DNA of 12,028 nt from Prosthecobacter sp. (GTDB taxonomy: Bacteria; Verrucomicrobiota; Verrucomicrobiia; Verrucomicrobiales; Verrucomicrobiaceae), in contig JAIWOJ010000018.1 in the NCBI GenBank assembly GCA_020216965.1, positions 1 to 12,028 of the forward strand, given 5' to 3'. This document shows positions 6,597 through 12,028 of the stretch, piece after piece. Numbering within the stretch: position 1 is the stretch's first letter; each line of letters begins with the position of its first letter. Under the pieces are notes generated by a model, which did not search any database, had not been told where the DNA came from, and saw only the letters and a program-made list of their open reading frames with translations. The position numbers and the translations under genes were made by a program.

Positions 6597-7082
6597 ATGA
6601 ATCCTCTCCTCATCGACGCGCGCCACCTACCGGCGGATGGCGTGCAGATTCGCGGAAATCTTCCCAAGGACTTTTTCGCCTTGCCGGAGACCGACCCCGT
6701 GAAAGTAGATACCGAGCCACACTATGCCCTGCATGTGATGCGCGATGGTGACGAACTGGTGGTCTCTGGCAGACTGGAAGCTGGATTCACCCTCGAGTGT
6801 GGGCGTTGCCTGGAAACCTTCCAACACCGGGTGGAGTTGCCAACTTACCAAGCTGAAGTCCCGCTGGAAAAGGATGGCATCACGGACTTGACAGACCTCG
6901 TCAGGGAAGACATCTTGTTGACCCTTCCGAACTTCCCGCGCTGTGAAGACGGCAACGTCAAGCCGCGCGAGTGTCCTGCCAAGGGACGTTTCGACACCGT
7001 CGATGATTCTGCGGTTCCGTCTGAAACCCCTGGCAATGGCGGTGGAGTTTGGGATGCTCTTGATCAGATTCAGAAAAACTAG
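6597..7082 (+). CDS. yceD: YceD/DUF177 family protein, partner of the L32 gene
   Basis: A 161-residue protein from the ATG at 6597. A start at 6540 would add 19 residues without family resemblance. Family hallmarks are present: VSGRLEAGFTLECGRCLETF (C68 and C71), DLTDLVREDILLTLPNFPRCE, a second Cys region (PRECPAKGRFD), and a C-terminal WDALDQI. YceD is a conserved cytoplasmic protein whose gene almost always lies just upstream of rpmF; it is implicated in 23S rRNA accumulation in bacteria and plants. Here rpmF follows after 14 bases, which makes the call firm. A GGAG lies 14 bases before the start, too far for a normal Shine-Dalgarno. Confidence 0.92.
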   Translation: MNPLLIDARHLPADGVQIRGNLPKDFFALPETDPVKVDTEPHYALHVMRDGDELVVSGRLEAGFTLECGRCLETFQHRVELPTYQAEVPLEKDGITDLTDLVREDILLTLPNFPRCEDGNVKPRECPAKGRFDTVDDSAVPSETPGNGGGVWDALDQIQKN

Positions 7083-7096
7083 CGCCCCTCCTTACC

Positions 7097-7282
7097 ATGG
7101 CCAATCCCAAACGCCGCCAGTCCAAAGCCCGCCAACGTCTCCGCCAGGGAGCCAACCGCTGGCGTGCCCCTGTCTTGAAAACCTGCCCTGAGTGCGGCAC
7201 TTCCATTCCTGGGCATGTGGCTTGCCCTTCTTGTGGTTACTACAAGGGGCGTCAGGTCCTGACTGTAACGGTTGAGGAATAA
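7097..7282 (+). CDS. rpmF: 50S ribosomal protein L32
   Basis: A 61-residue basic protein with the classical bL32 layout. The N-terminus MANPKRRQSKARQRLRQGAN is followed by a zinc ribbon CPECG...CPSCGYYKGR (C30, C33, C43, C46) and a short hydrophobic tail, QVLTVTVEE. All four Cys ligands are kept, so this is the zinc-binding (C+) form. L32 is a structural protein of the large subunit near the peptidyl-transferase region. It is co-transcribed with yceD, and a terminator follows 40 bases after the stop. plsX, a frequent neighbour in other bacteria, is not next to it. The start is preceded by CCCCTCCTTACC rather than a Shine-Dalgarno. Confidence 0.97.
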   Translation: MANPKRRQSKARQRLRQGANRWRAPVLKTCPECGTSIPGHVACPSCGYYKGRQVLTVTVEE

Positions 7283-7322
7283 CCGTCACGGAGCTTCGCA
7301 GCTTCAAATTCAAAAAACATTT

Positions 7323-7358
7323 AGCGCGACGGGGTCATTCCCGCCGCGCTTTCGTTTT
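7323..7358 (+). terminator. Terminator after rpmF, probably also serving pilT from the other side
   Basis: The stem AGCGCGACGGG (7323-7333) pairs with CCCGCCGCGCT (7340-7350) with one A-C mismatch and a 6-base loop, then TTTCGTTTT. Read on the minus strand, the same hairpin runs into TAAATGTTTTTTG, so it can end the convergent pilT transcript too. It sits between the two convergent stops at 7282 and 7385. Confidence 0.8.
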
Positions 7359-7384
7359 GCCGAAATTCTTGGCGAATCACATTG

Positions 7385-8437
7385 TCAGGAGATTCCGCGC
7401 GCTGCTCTTTTGAACTCGACTTCGTTTCCGCAGGCACCAATCGCCTCGGCTTCGGTGATGTAGCCGGCTTCGTAGGCGCGCACGATGTTGGTGAGGAAAG
7501 TGCAGCAGTTGGGGTCATTGCCGCGCTGCATGTAGTTGCGGATGTTTTCGATGTCTTGTTTGGCGATCCACTGTTTCACGGCTCCGCCATTCTCCAGATA
7601 TTCAACCAGCAAATGCATTCCCCCATCAGTGCGAGGGAGTAGTTTTTGGCATAAAGCGCCTACGAGCTGCTGGGACAGCAGGTGCAGGCCGAGGGTGGAC
7701 TGATCTGGGGGAAACAGATGCGCCAGGCGGTCCACCGCATCCACGGCGCTATCGCTGTGGATGGAGGCCAAGACAAGGTGACCGGTCTCGCTGGCCTGAA
7801 GGGTGGTGAGAGCGGTCTCGAGGTCGCGGATCTCACCTACCATGATGACATCAGGTGCTTGGCGCATCGCAGCGCGCACGCCACGCGCGTAGGTAGAGGT
7901 GTCCCGCCCCACCTCACGCTGGGTGAACATGCTGGATTTGTTCGGATACATGAACTCAATGGGATCCTCAATGGTGACGATGTGACGGGCTAGGTTTTCA
8001 TTCATCCACTGGAGCAGCCCTGCCATGGTCGTGCTTTTGCCCATGCCTGTGGGGCCGGTGATGAGGATCAAGCCACGGGTTTTCAGTGCCCACTTGGTGA
8101 GTAGCCAATCTGGCACACCCAGGGTGCTGAGCACGGGAAGATCCGTGCGGATGCGGCGCATGACGACGCCGAGGCGGCCGATAGCCTTGTAAAGATTGAC
8201 TCGGTAGCGGGTATGGCTTGCGGAGACGAGGCCGGAGTCCTTGTCATTGTCAGACTCTGGGTGAGCTCCGCAGGCCTGCCAGAGGCCGGCCATCTGGCTC
8301 AGTTGCATGGGCTCATCCCCGAAAAGCATGAGCTGCCCGCTGATTTTCATGCGCGGCACCTCACCCTCCATCAGGAAGACGTCGCTGGCTTTGTGTTCAT
8401 CCGCAGCGTTCAGGATGTCATCTAGGGAAAGTGGCAT
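7385..8437 (-). CDS. pilT: PilT-like type IV pilus ATPase (secretion ATPase superfamily)
   Basis: 350 residues from the ATG at 8437; a TTG 15 bases further up is less likely. The PilT/GspE core is complete. The N-terminal domain has ASDVFLMEGEVPRMKISGQL. Walker A is GPTGMGKST (128-136), the Asp box is VTIEDPIEF (154-162), Walker B is VIMVGEIRD (197-205, E202), and the His box is IHSDSAVDAVDRL (226-238). Length and order match PilT retraction ATPases, hexamers at the inner-membrane base of the pilus that drive pilus disassembly and twitching. The His box has HSDSA rather than the usual HTNSA. The C-terminal AIRNLIRE motif of canonical PilT is at best degenerate (DIENIRNYMQRG), so it may be a PilT/PilU-type paralogue rather than the main retraction motor. 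No pilin or other pilus gene is in the window. purM lies 81 bases upstream on the same strand. Confidence 0.88.
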   Translation of the reverse strand: MPLSLDDILNAADEHKASDVFLMEGEVPRMKISGQLMLFGDEPMQLSQMAGLWQACGAHPESDNDKDSGLVSASHTRYRVNLYKAIGRLGVVMRRIRTDLPVLSTLGVPDWLLTKWALKTRGLILITGPTGMGKSTTMAGLLQWMNENLARHIVTIEDPIEFMYPNKSSMFTQREVGRDTSTYARGVRAAMRQAPDVIMVGEIRDLETALTTLQASETGHLVLASIHSDSAVDAVDRLAHLFPPDQSTLGLHLLSQQLVGALCQKLLPRTDGGMHLLVEYLENGGAVKQWIAKQDIENIRNYMQRGNDPNCCTFLTNIVRAYEAGYITEAEAIGACGNEVEFKRAARGIS

Positions 8438-8518
8438 GGCGGCCGCGATCAAAGCGCAACCGCTGAAGGTGTCGAGCCAGTTTTACCAAGATGGTGTTCT
8501 TTGCCGCGCCAGTTCAGG

Positions 8519-9520
8519 TCAGGATTCACCTGTGACCTCACAGGTGACGCGCCCACTTTGATCCATTTCTCCTAGGATAACAGCACCGGTCCCGGCTTTT
8601 AGAGCCTTACGGACATGGTCAGCAGCCACGATGGCCACCCAGCCGATACCCATGTTAAAGGTGTCCCAAGCGTCAGCAGGATCGGCATGGCGGAGGACTT
8701 TCTGCACCACATCGTTTTTCCAATAAGGAACCTTCAAGTGACAGCCCAGCCCGCGCTTGGTGAAGATACGCCCCAGATTCTCCACGAGCCCCCCACCTGT
8801 GATGTGGGCCATGGCAGCAGGCTTGATTTTTGCCTTGCGCAGTGACCAGCAGACTTCGTGGTAGAGGAGGGTTGGGGTCAGGAGCTGGGCAGCGTCTTTC
8901 TTGCTAAGTTTGATATTTTCCCTGGCAAGGATGCGACGGACGAGGCTGAAGCCATTGGCGTGGAAGCCGGCGCTGGGCCAGCCGATGAGCACGTCTCCGC
9001 GTTTGATCTCAGCAGGGTTGAGCACGTCTGCCTTTTCCGCAGCTCCGATGGCAAAGCCGGAGAGCTCCACCATGCCGAGGGGCACAGCTCCTGGCATCTC
9101 TGCCGTCTCTCCGCCAGCTAGGATGCAGTTGCATGCCTGTAGGTACTCAGACATGCCTGCGATGAGGCGGGTCAGTTGGCGTTTCTGAATCTTGTTCACC
9201 CCGATGTAGTCGAGGAAAAGAATGGGGTCGGCACCACAGGTAAGGACGTCGTTCACATTCATCGCGACCAAGTCCTTTCCAGCGTTTTCCAAGAGATCGT
9301 ACTTGATAAGTAGCTCTAGCTTGGTGCCCACGCCGTCACAGCCGGTAAAGATCACGGGCTGCTTGTATTTGCTGAGGTCGTAGCCAGCGGCGAAGAGGCC
9401 GAAGGCGTTGGCGAGCTTGCGCTTTTTCTGGGTAGCTTTGACCAGCGCGCCGATGTCATCGACAAAGGAGGCTGCTTCATGGATATCGACGCCGGCTTGC
9501 TTGTAGGTGTGTTTGGACAT
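8519..9520 (-). CDS. purM: Phosphoribosylformylglycinamidine cyclo-ligase (AIR synthetase)
   Basis: This enzyme closes the imidazole ring in de novo purine synthesis: FGAM plus ATP gives AIR. It acts in the cytoplasm as a homodimer. From the ATG at 9520 it has 333 residues, close to the family length, and begins with the conserved YKQAGVDI. Other family motifs in order are CDGVGTKLEL (61-70), MNVNDVLTCGADP (87-99), GGETAEMPG (136-144), WPSAGFHANGFSLVR (181-195), AHITGGGLVENLGR (238-251) and FNMGIGW (288-294). The frame is open for 82 codons further upstream, into the preceding gene, but those residues do not look like protein and pass the normal N-terminus. The NlpC-like gene ends 86 bases upstream, so read-through is possible but not shown. 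Confidence 0.96.
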   Translation of the reverse strand: MSKHTYKQAGVDIHEAASFVDDIGALVKATQKKRKLANAFGLFAAGYDLSKYKQPVIFTGCDGVGTKLELLIKYDLLENAGKDLVAMNVNDVLTCGADPILFLDYIGVNKIQKRQLTRLIAGMSEYLQACNCILAGGETAEMPGAVPLGMVELSGFAIGAAEKADVLNPAEIKRGDVLIGWPSAGFHANGFSLVRRILARENIKLSKKDAAQLLTPTLLYHEVCWSLRKAKIKPAAMAHITGGGLVENLGRIFTKRGLGCHLKVPYWKNDVVQKVLRHADPADAWDTFNMGIGWVAIVAADHVRKALKAGTGAVILGEMDQSGRVTCEVTGES

Positions 9521-9606
9521 GGAGGATGCGGAACCCGTGGGAGGGGGCTGGCAGAGTGCCGCGCCTGAGGGATGATGCAAGCTCTGTGCACGCGCGGTGC
9601 TGGCCA

Positions 9607-10923
9607 TCAGCCTTGGGGAGCTTTTTTCAGGCGAAAACCCTGCACACGACCATCGCCGCGATAGAGGTAGATTTTTTCGACATCCTGCCTCCTCATGATG
9701 AGCCAGGGAGAGAGGAGGTTGCGTCCGTTTTTCGTATAGACCAAGTCGTCCGCCAAATGCACACAAGAGTGGTAAGCATCCCCGGTGGCTTTGTTCAGGA
9801 AGAAAAGAATGTCTCCATATTTGTAAGGCGGCTCGACGGGCTCAAACCTTTCCAGGACCGAACTGGTGGCCAGACGTGAGTCCAGGAGGTATTCATGGGG
9901 ATCGTAGTTAAAGAAGTTGAGGCAGGTCCAGTGGCAGTCTGGCAGCAGTCCTTCCCGGGCCATGTCAAAGCTGGGATAGGTATAAAGAAGTTTGCGGACA
10001 AGCGGAGGTAGCATGTGAGAGAGCGGCATCGCCTCAATGCCATCGGTATCCACGATGGATTGCAAGAGAGGCTCCACGTCTTTTCTTCTAAGTCCAATTC
10101 CTAAAGTCCAATAACCCACAATTTCCTCAATGTTTGAGTTATGATCCGCTTCGATTTTTTCCTTGTTTCCACGGGTTCGAGTCATCGACTTAAAAATATT
10201 CCGAGCATCTTGATCCCCTTGAGCTTCCCCTAAAAGCAATTGAACGTCACTAAAGGCCCAGGTTTGGCCGCGCTTGTAAGAAAGTTTCTCGATTTTTTCA
10301 ACTAAATCTGGGCGTAGTTTGCTAGTGCGATACCAATCGCGCACATTATCACTTAGAATTAAAACTGGATCCGCATGAAATTCATTTTCAGGGTTTGAGG
10401 CCAACTCTGTGTATAGAGTGGCGCGCACTCCCGTCTCTAGCCCTTCAATGTCAGCTGGTCGGGGAAACAGATAGACCATGCCGTTGGATTTAACGACGGT
10501 TTTGGGGTCGAGCAGGGATTCGATCATCGCCTTGGAAAGGCCGATCGCTGCAAAATACTCAGGAAGTTTAGGCAGTGACGTCTCCGGGAAGGCCCAGCGT
10601 GGTTGGGTATTTGGAAGCGGGAAGCTATCTACGAGAGATTTGGGTGCCTCCAGATAGATGTAAGCACAGCGAAGAATGCCCCAGGGTCCAGGCTTGGCAT
10701 AGAAGGTGTTCGGGTTCGCAGCTACTTTATCAGTTAAGCTCGACGTAGGTGGCACAGCCTGTTTTTGGCTGGTGCTCTGTGATAGGAGGAGGTTGAGATT
10801 CTCAATGCTGGAAATCTGTGCTTGGCAGGGGAACAAGCCAGACAGCATGGCGATGATTGCCGCTGCTAAGCTAGCTTTGCCGGGCGGTAGGTAGGTTTCC
10901 GCCTGGAAATCTGAGGATGGCAT
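9607..10923 (-). CDS. Secreted protein with NlpC/P60-like C-terminal cysteine-peptidase fold
   Basis: A 438-residue protein from the ATG at 10923. A hydrophobic stretch with a small-residue end (GKASLAAAIIAMLSGLFPCQAQ, about 15-36) looks like a signal peptide with an unusually long, weakly charged n-region. The C-terminal part has the layout of an NlpC/P60-type fold: candidate nucleophile C334 in DCHWTCLNFFN, a YGDILFFLNK strand (369-378), and a His-containing strand HSCVHLADDLVYTKNG (H385, with H389 nearby), comparable to the HxGIYLGxG segment of that superfamily. Such enzymes often cleave peptidoglycan peptides, but the match is by pattern only. Residues 60-325 are not recognised. A 300-base AT-rich stretch (10081-10380) lies within the gene. 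Four 8-bp repeats sit immediately before the start codon. Neighbours are a small membrane protein 73 bases upstream and purM downstream. Confidence 0.75.
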   Translation of the reverse strand: MPSSDFQAETYLPPGKASLAAAIIAMLSGLFPCQAQISSIENLNLLLSQSTSQKQAVPPTSSLTDKVAANPNTFYAKPGPWGILRCAYIYLEAPKSLVDSFPLPNTQPRWAFPETSLPKLPEYFAAIGLSKAMIESLLDPKTVVKSNGMVYLFPRPADIEGLETGVRATLYTELASNPENEFHADPVLILSDNVRDWYRTSKLRPDLVEKIEKLSYKRGQTWAFSDVQLLLGEAQGDQDARNIFKSMTRTRGNKEKIEADHNSNIEEIVGYWTLGIGLRRKDVEPLLQSIVDTDGIEAMPLSHMLPPLVRKLLYTYPSFDMAREGLLPDCHWTCLNFFNYDPHEYLLDSRLATSSVLERFEPVEPPYKYGDILFFLNKATGDAYHSCVHLADDLVYTKNGRNLLSPWLIMRRQDVEKIYLYRGDGRVQGFRLKKAPQG

Positions 10924-10925
10924 GG

Positions 10926-10957
10926 TGGGGGGATGGGGGGATGGGGGGATGGGGGGA
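10926..10957. repeat. Four perfect tandem copies of TGGGGGGA, G-quadruplex candidate
   Basis: Units lie at 10926-10933, 10934-10941, 10942-10949 and 10950-10957, all identical. The plus strand therefore has four runs of six G separated by two bases (AT), a textbook intramolecular G-quadruplex pattern. On the minus strand, the array (TCCCCCCA) ends two bases before the ATG of the NlpC-like gene, so it occupies the normal ribosome-binding position. The G-rich strand is the template strand for that gene. Confidence 0.95.
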
Positions 10958-10996
10958 CTAGAACGCCAAAGAAAGCCAGAGGTTTCGTCAGCGCAG

Positions 10997-11374
10997 CTAG
11001 TTTCTTGGCCTTTCCCCAGATTCTTGCGGTTCTTGCTGCCCCATGGCCTTGTCGCCGTCGGTCAAGGCCAGGGCAGCGGTTTCCTTGACTTCCATTTCCA
11101 CCCACTCAGGCCCATCCTGTCGCCTACGCCATTCATTGTAGGTGAGGACGATGACGAGGCCGAGGATGGCGGTGGAAGACTCTAGAACGAAGGGGGTAGC
11201 GAGCCAGCCGGCCAAGGTCATGATCGATTTGGCGATCAGTTCCCGCGCGGTCTCATGGCTGTGCCAGGCCAGGAAAAGGAGTACAGGTACGCCCAAGCAG
11301 AGTGCCGCCAGCCCTGCCCATGGGAAACGAGGGGGAGATGAGTTGATGGGCGGATTGGGGGATGGGCCTTTCAT
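10997..11374 (-). CDS. Small membrane protein, unknown family
   Basis: A 125-residue protein. One hydrophobic segment, WAGLAALCLGVPVLLFLAWH (19-38), and a second long region, IMTLAGWLATPFVLESSTAILGLVIVLTY (51-79), suggest two or three membrane helices. The basic EWRRR right after position 80 favours a cytoplasmic C-terminus by the positive-inside rule. The tail (90-125) is acidic and polar, with many Glu and Gln. The Pro-rich N-terminus (GPSPNPPINSSPPR) is encoded by a degenerate version of the nearby G/C repeat, so it may be of low functional weight. The start is 8 bases after the stop of the RodZ-like gene, which makes an operon likely; a GGAG overlaps that stop but is 11 bases from the ATG. 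I do not recognise the family. Confidence 0.65.
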   Translation of the reverse strand: MKGPSPNPPINSSPPRFPWAGLAALCLGVPVLLFLAWHSHETARELIAKSIMTLAGWLATPFVLESSTAILGLVIVLTYNEWRRRQDGPEWVEMEVKETAALALTDGDKAMGQQEPQESGERPRN

Positions 11375-11379
11375 GGGGG
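11348..11379. repeat. Degenerate G-run region across the start of the small membrane-protein gene
   Basis: The plus strand carries G runs at 11348-11350, 11357-11361, 11364-11366 and 11375-11379. It contains GGGGGATGGG, which is shared with the perfect array at 10926-10957. The ATG of the small membrane-protein gene (11372-11374, minus strand) lies inside it. It fits a loose G-quadruplex pattern. Confidence 0.5.
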
Positions 11380-11382
11380 AGA

Positions 11383-12009
11383 CTACTCCGGCAGCTTTTC
11401 TCCAAGCCGAGTGGGTTCATTCCCAAGATGGATTTTGCCGCGGATGGGAACGGGACCGAGTTGGGCACTGGAAACTAGGTTGTTGGCTGCTTGAGTGGGA
11501 AGGGCCGTCGAGAGCGCCGCATTTCGGGGAGATGGTGCTATCAGGCTTGGCTTGGCCGAGACCGCCGCCGCTGGCAGGGATTCTCTGAGTAGATGCCAAG
11601 TCCAAAGACCTGTCAGACCGATGAGAAATAGGCTCATCAGGAAAGCGGCACGAAGTAGGTACCAGGTTTCTTGAGTCGCCAGCTTCCTTGGGTTCGTTGG
11701 GCGCTCTTTCTCTGGATAGTGGCCGGGGAAACAGCGGCTCTTCCAGCATCTACCAATGCGGGAGGGGCGTGGCTTGGGAAGGTGTTCCAGGGCCTCTGCC
11801 GCGTTCATGCCGAGGTAAGTGCAGTAGGCGCGCAAAAACAGACGTGCATAAGCCATGCCTCCAAAGCCTGCGTAATTGTCCTGCTCTAGCATCTGTAGCC
11901 GCTGCACTGGGATGCGCGTGGCGTGGGAGACATCTGCCAGCGTCAAGCCGCGTTCCTCGCGGGCGGCTTTCAGTTTTTGTCCTGGCGGCTGGGACATGGG
12001 TTGCGTCAT
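11383..12009 (-). CDS. RodZ-like protein: cytoplasmic helix-turn-helix plus single membrane helix
   Basis: A 208-residue protein. Residues 10-72 form the RodZ-type Xre/HTH_25 domain: GQKLKAAREERGLTLADVSHATRIPVQRLQMLEQDNY, then the AYARLFLRAYCTYLGMN helix typical of this family. A basic linker (84-116) leads to one membrane helix, LLRAAFLMSLFLIGLTGLWTW (118-138), and then about 65 residues rich in Ala, Pro and Ser outside. RodZ links MreB filaments to the membrane and helps set cell shape. Here the outer part is short and I see no DUF4115-like beta domain, so it is a RodZ-like protein rather than a clear rodZ. The ATG at 12009 is used; a second ATG is four codons on. Only 19 bases upstream are visible, so the promoter cannot be judged. 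It is the first visible gene of the minus-strand cluster running down to pilT. Confidence 0.82.
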   Translation of the reverse strand: MTQPMSQPPGQKLKAAREERGLTLADVSHATRIPVQRLQMLEQDNYAGFGGMAYARLFLRAYCTYLGMNAAEALEHLPKPRPSRIGRCWKSRCFPGHYPEKERPTNPRKLATQETWYLLRAAFLMSLFLIGLTGLWTWHLLRESLPAAAVSAKPSLIAPSPRNAALSTALPTQAANNLVSSAQLGPVPIRGKIHLGNEPTRLGEKLPE

Positions 12010-12028
12010 GTAGGGCTATCTTGGAGGA

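Noticed and set aside
9521..9766. 82-residue N-terminal extension of purM
   Set aside because: The conserved purM N-terminus begins at the ATG at 9520, and the extension overlaps the end of the preceding gene in another frame.
11142..11588. 148-codon plus-strand frame opposite the small membrane-protein and RodZ-like genes
   Set aside because: Antisense to two better-supported genes, and no motif is present.

Overview
The window is about 12 kb of GC-rich bacterial chromosome. It most resembles a member of the Verrucomicrobiota, of the Prosthecobacter/Verrucomicrobium kind. That placement is an inference from three things: a small secreted c-type cytochrome ending in CKACHSVHK, the PilT-like ATPase style, and several conserved-looking proteins of no well-known family next to ordinary housekeeping genes. 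I see no rRNA, tRNA, CRISPR array, insertion sequence or prophage.

Layout. Bases 1-1696 (+) hold the 3' part of a subtilisin-like serine protease, cut by the window edge, whose stop overlaps the start of a lipoprotein with a possible LecA-like lectin domain. Bases 1962-2324 (+) encode an exported 120-residue cytochrome with a C-terminal haem site, followed by a strong terminator. Bases 2574-4871 (-) encode a 765-residue P-loop ATPase with a Pro/Ala-rich linker and an unrecognised C-terminal domain. After a 406-base AT-rich, structured gap comes a (-) pair at 5278-6401: a tiny zinc-ribbon protein overlapping or abutting a monofunctional prephenate dehydratase (phenylalanine synthesis), with a terminator downstream. 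Divergent from this pair, 6597-7282 (+) holds yceD (DUF177) and rpmF (ribosomal protein L32), ending at a terminator that can act in both directions. The rest, 7385-12009, is all on the (-) strand. In transcription order it reads: RodZ-like helix-turn-helix membrane protein, small membrane protein, secreted NlpC/P60-like protein, purM (purine synthesis), PilT-like ATPase.

How the genes fit together. The window mixes core metabolism (pheA, purM), the translation pair yceD-rpmF, and cell-envelope functions (protease, lipoprotein, cytochrome, RodZ-like, NlpC-like, PilT-like). The envelope genes in the last cluster may share a cell-surface role, but only the first two are tightly spaced (8 bases); the others are 73-86 bases apart.

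The most unusual sequence features are: four perfect copies of an 8-bp G6 repeat, a strong G-quadruplex candidate, two bases from the start codon of the NlpC-like gene; a degenerate relative of it across the start of the next gene upstream; the large ATPase with an orphan C-terminal domain; the protease/lectin-like lipoprotein pair; and a general lack of Shine-Dalgarno sequences, with C/T-rich tracts just before many start codons.
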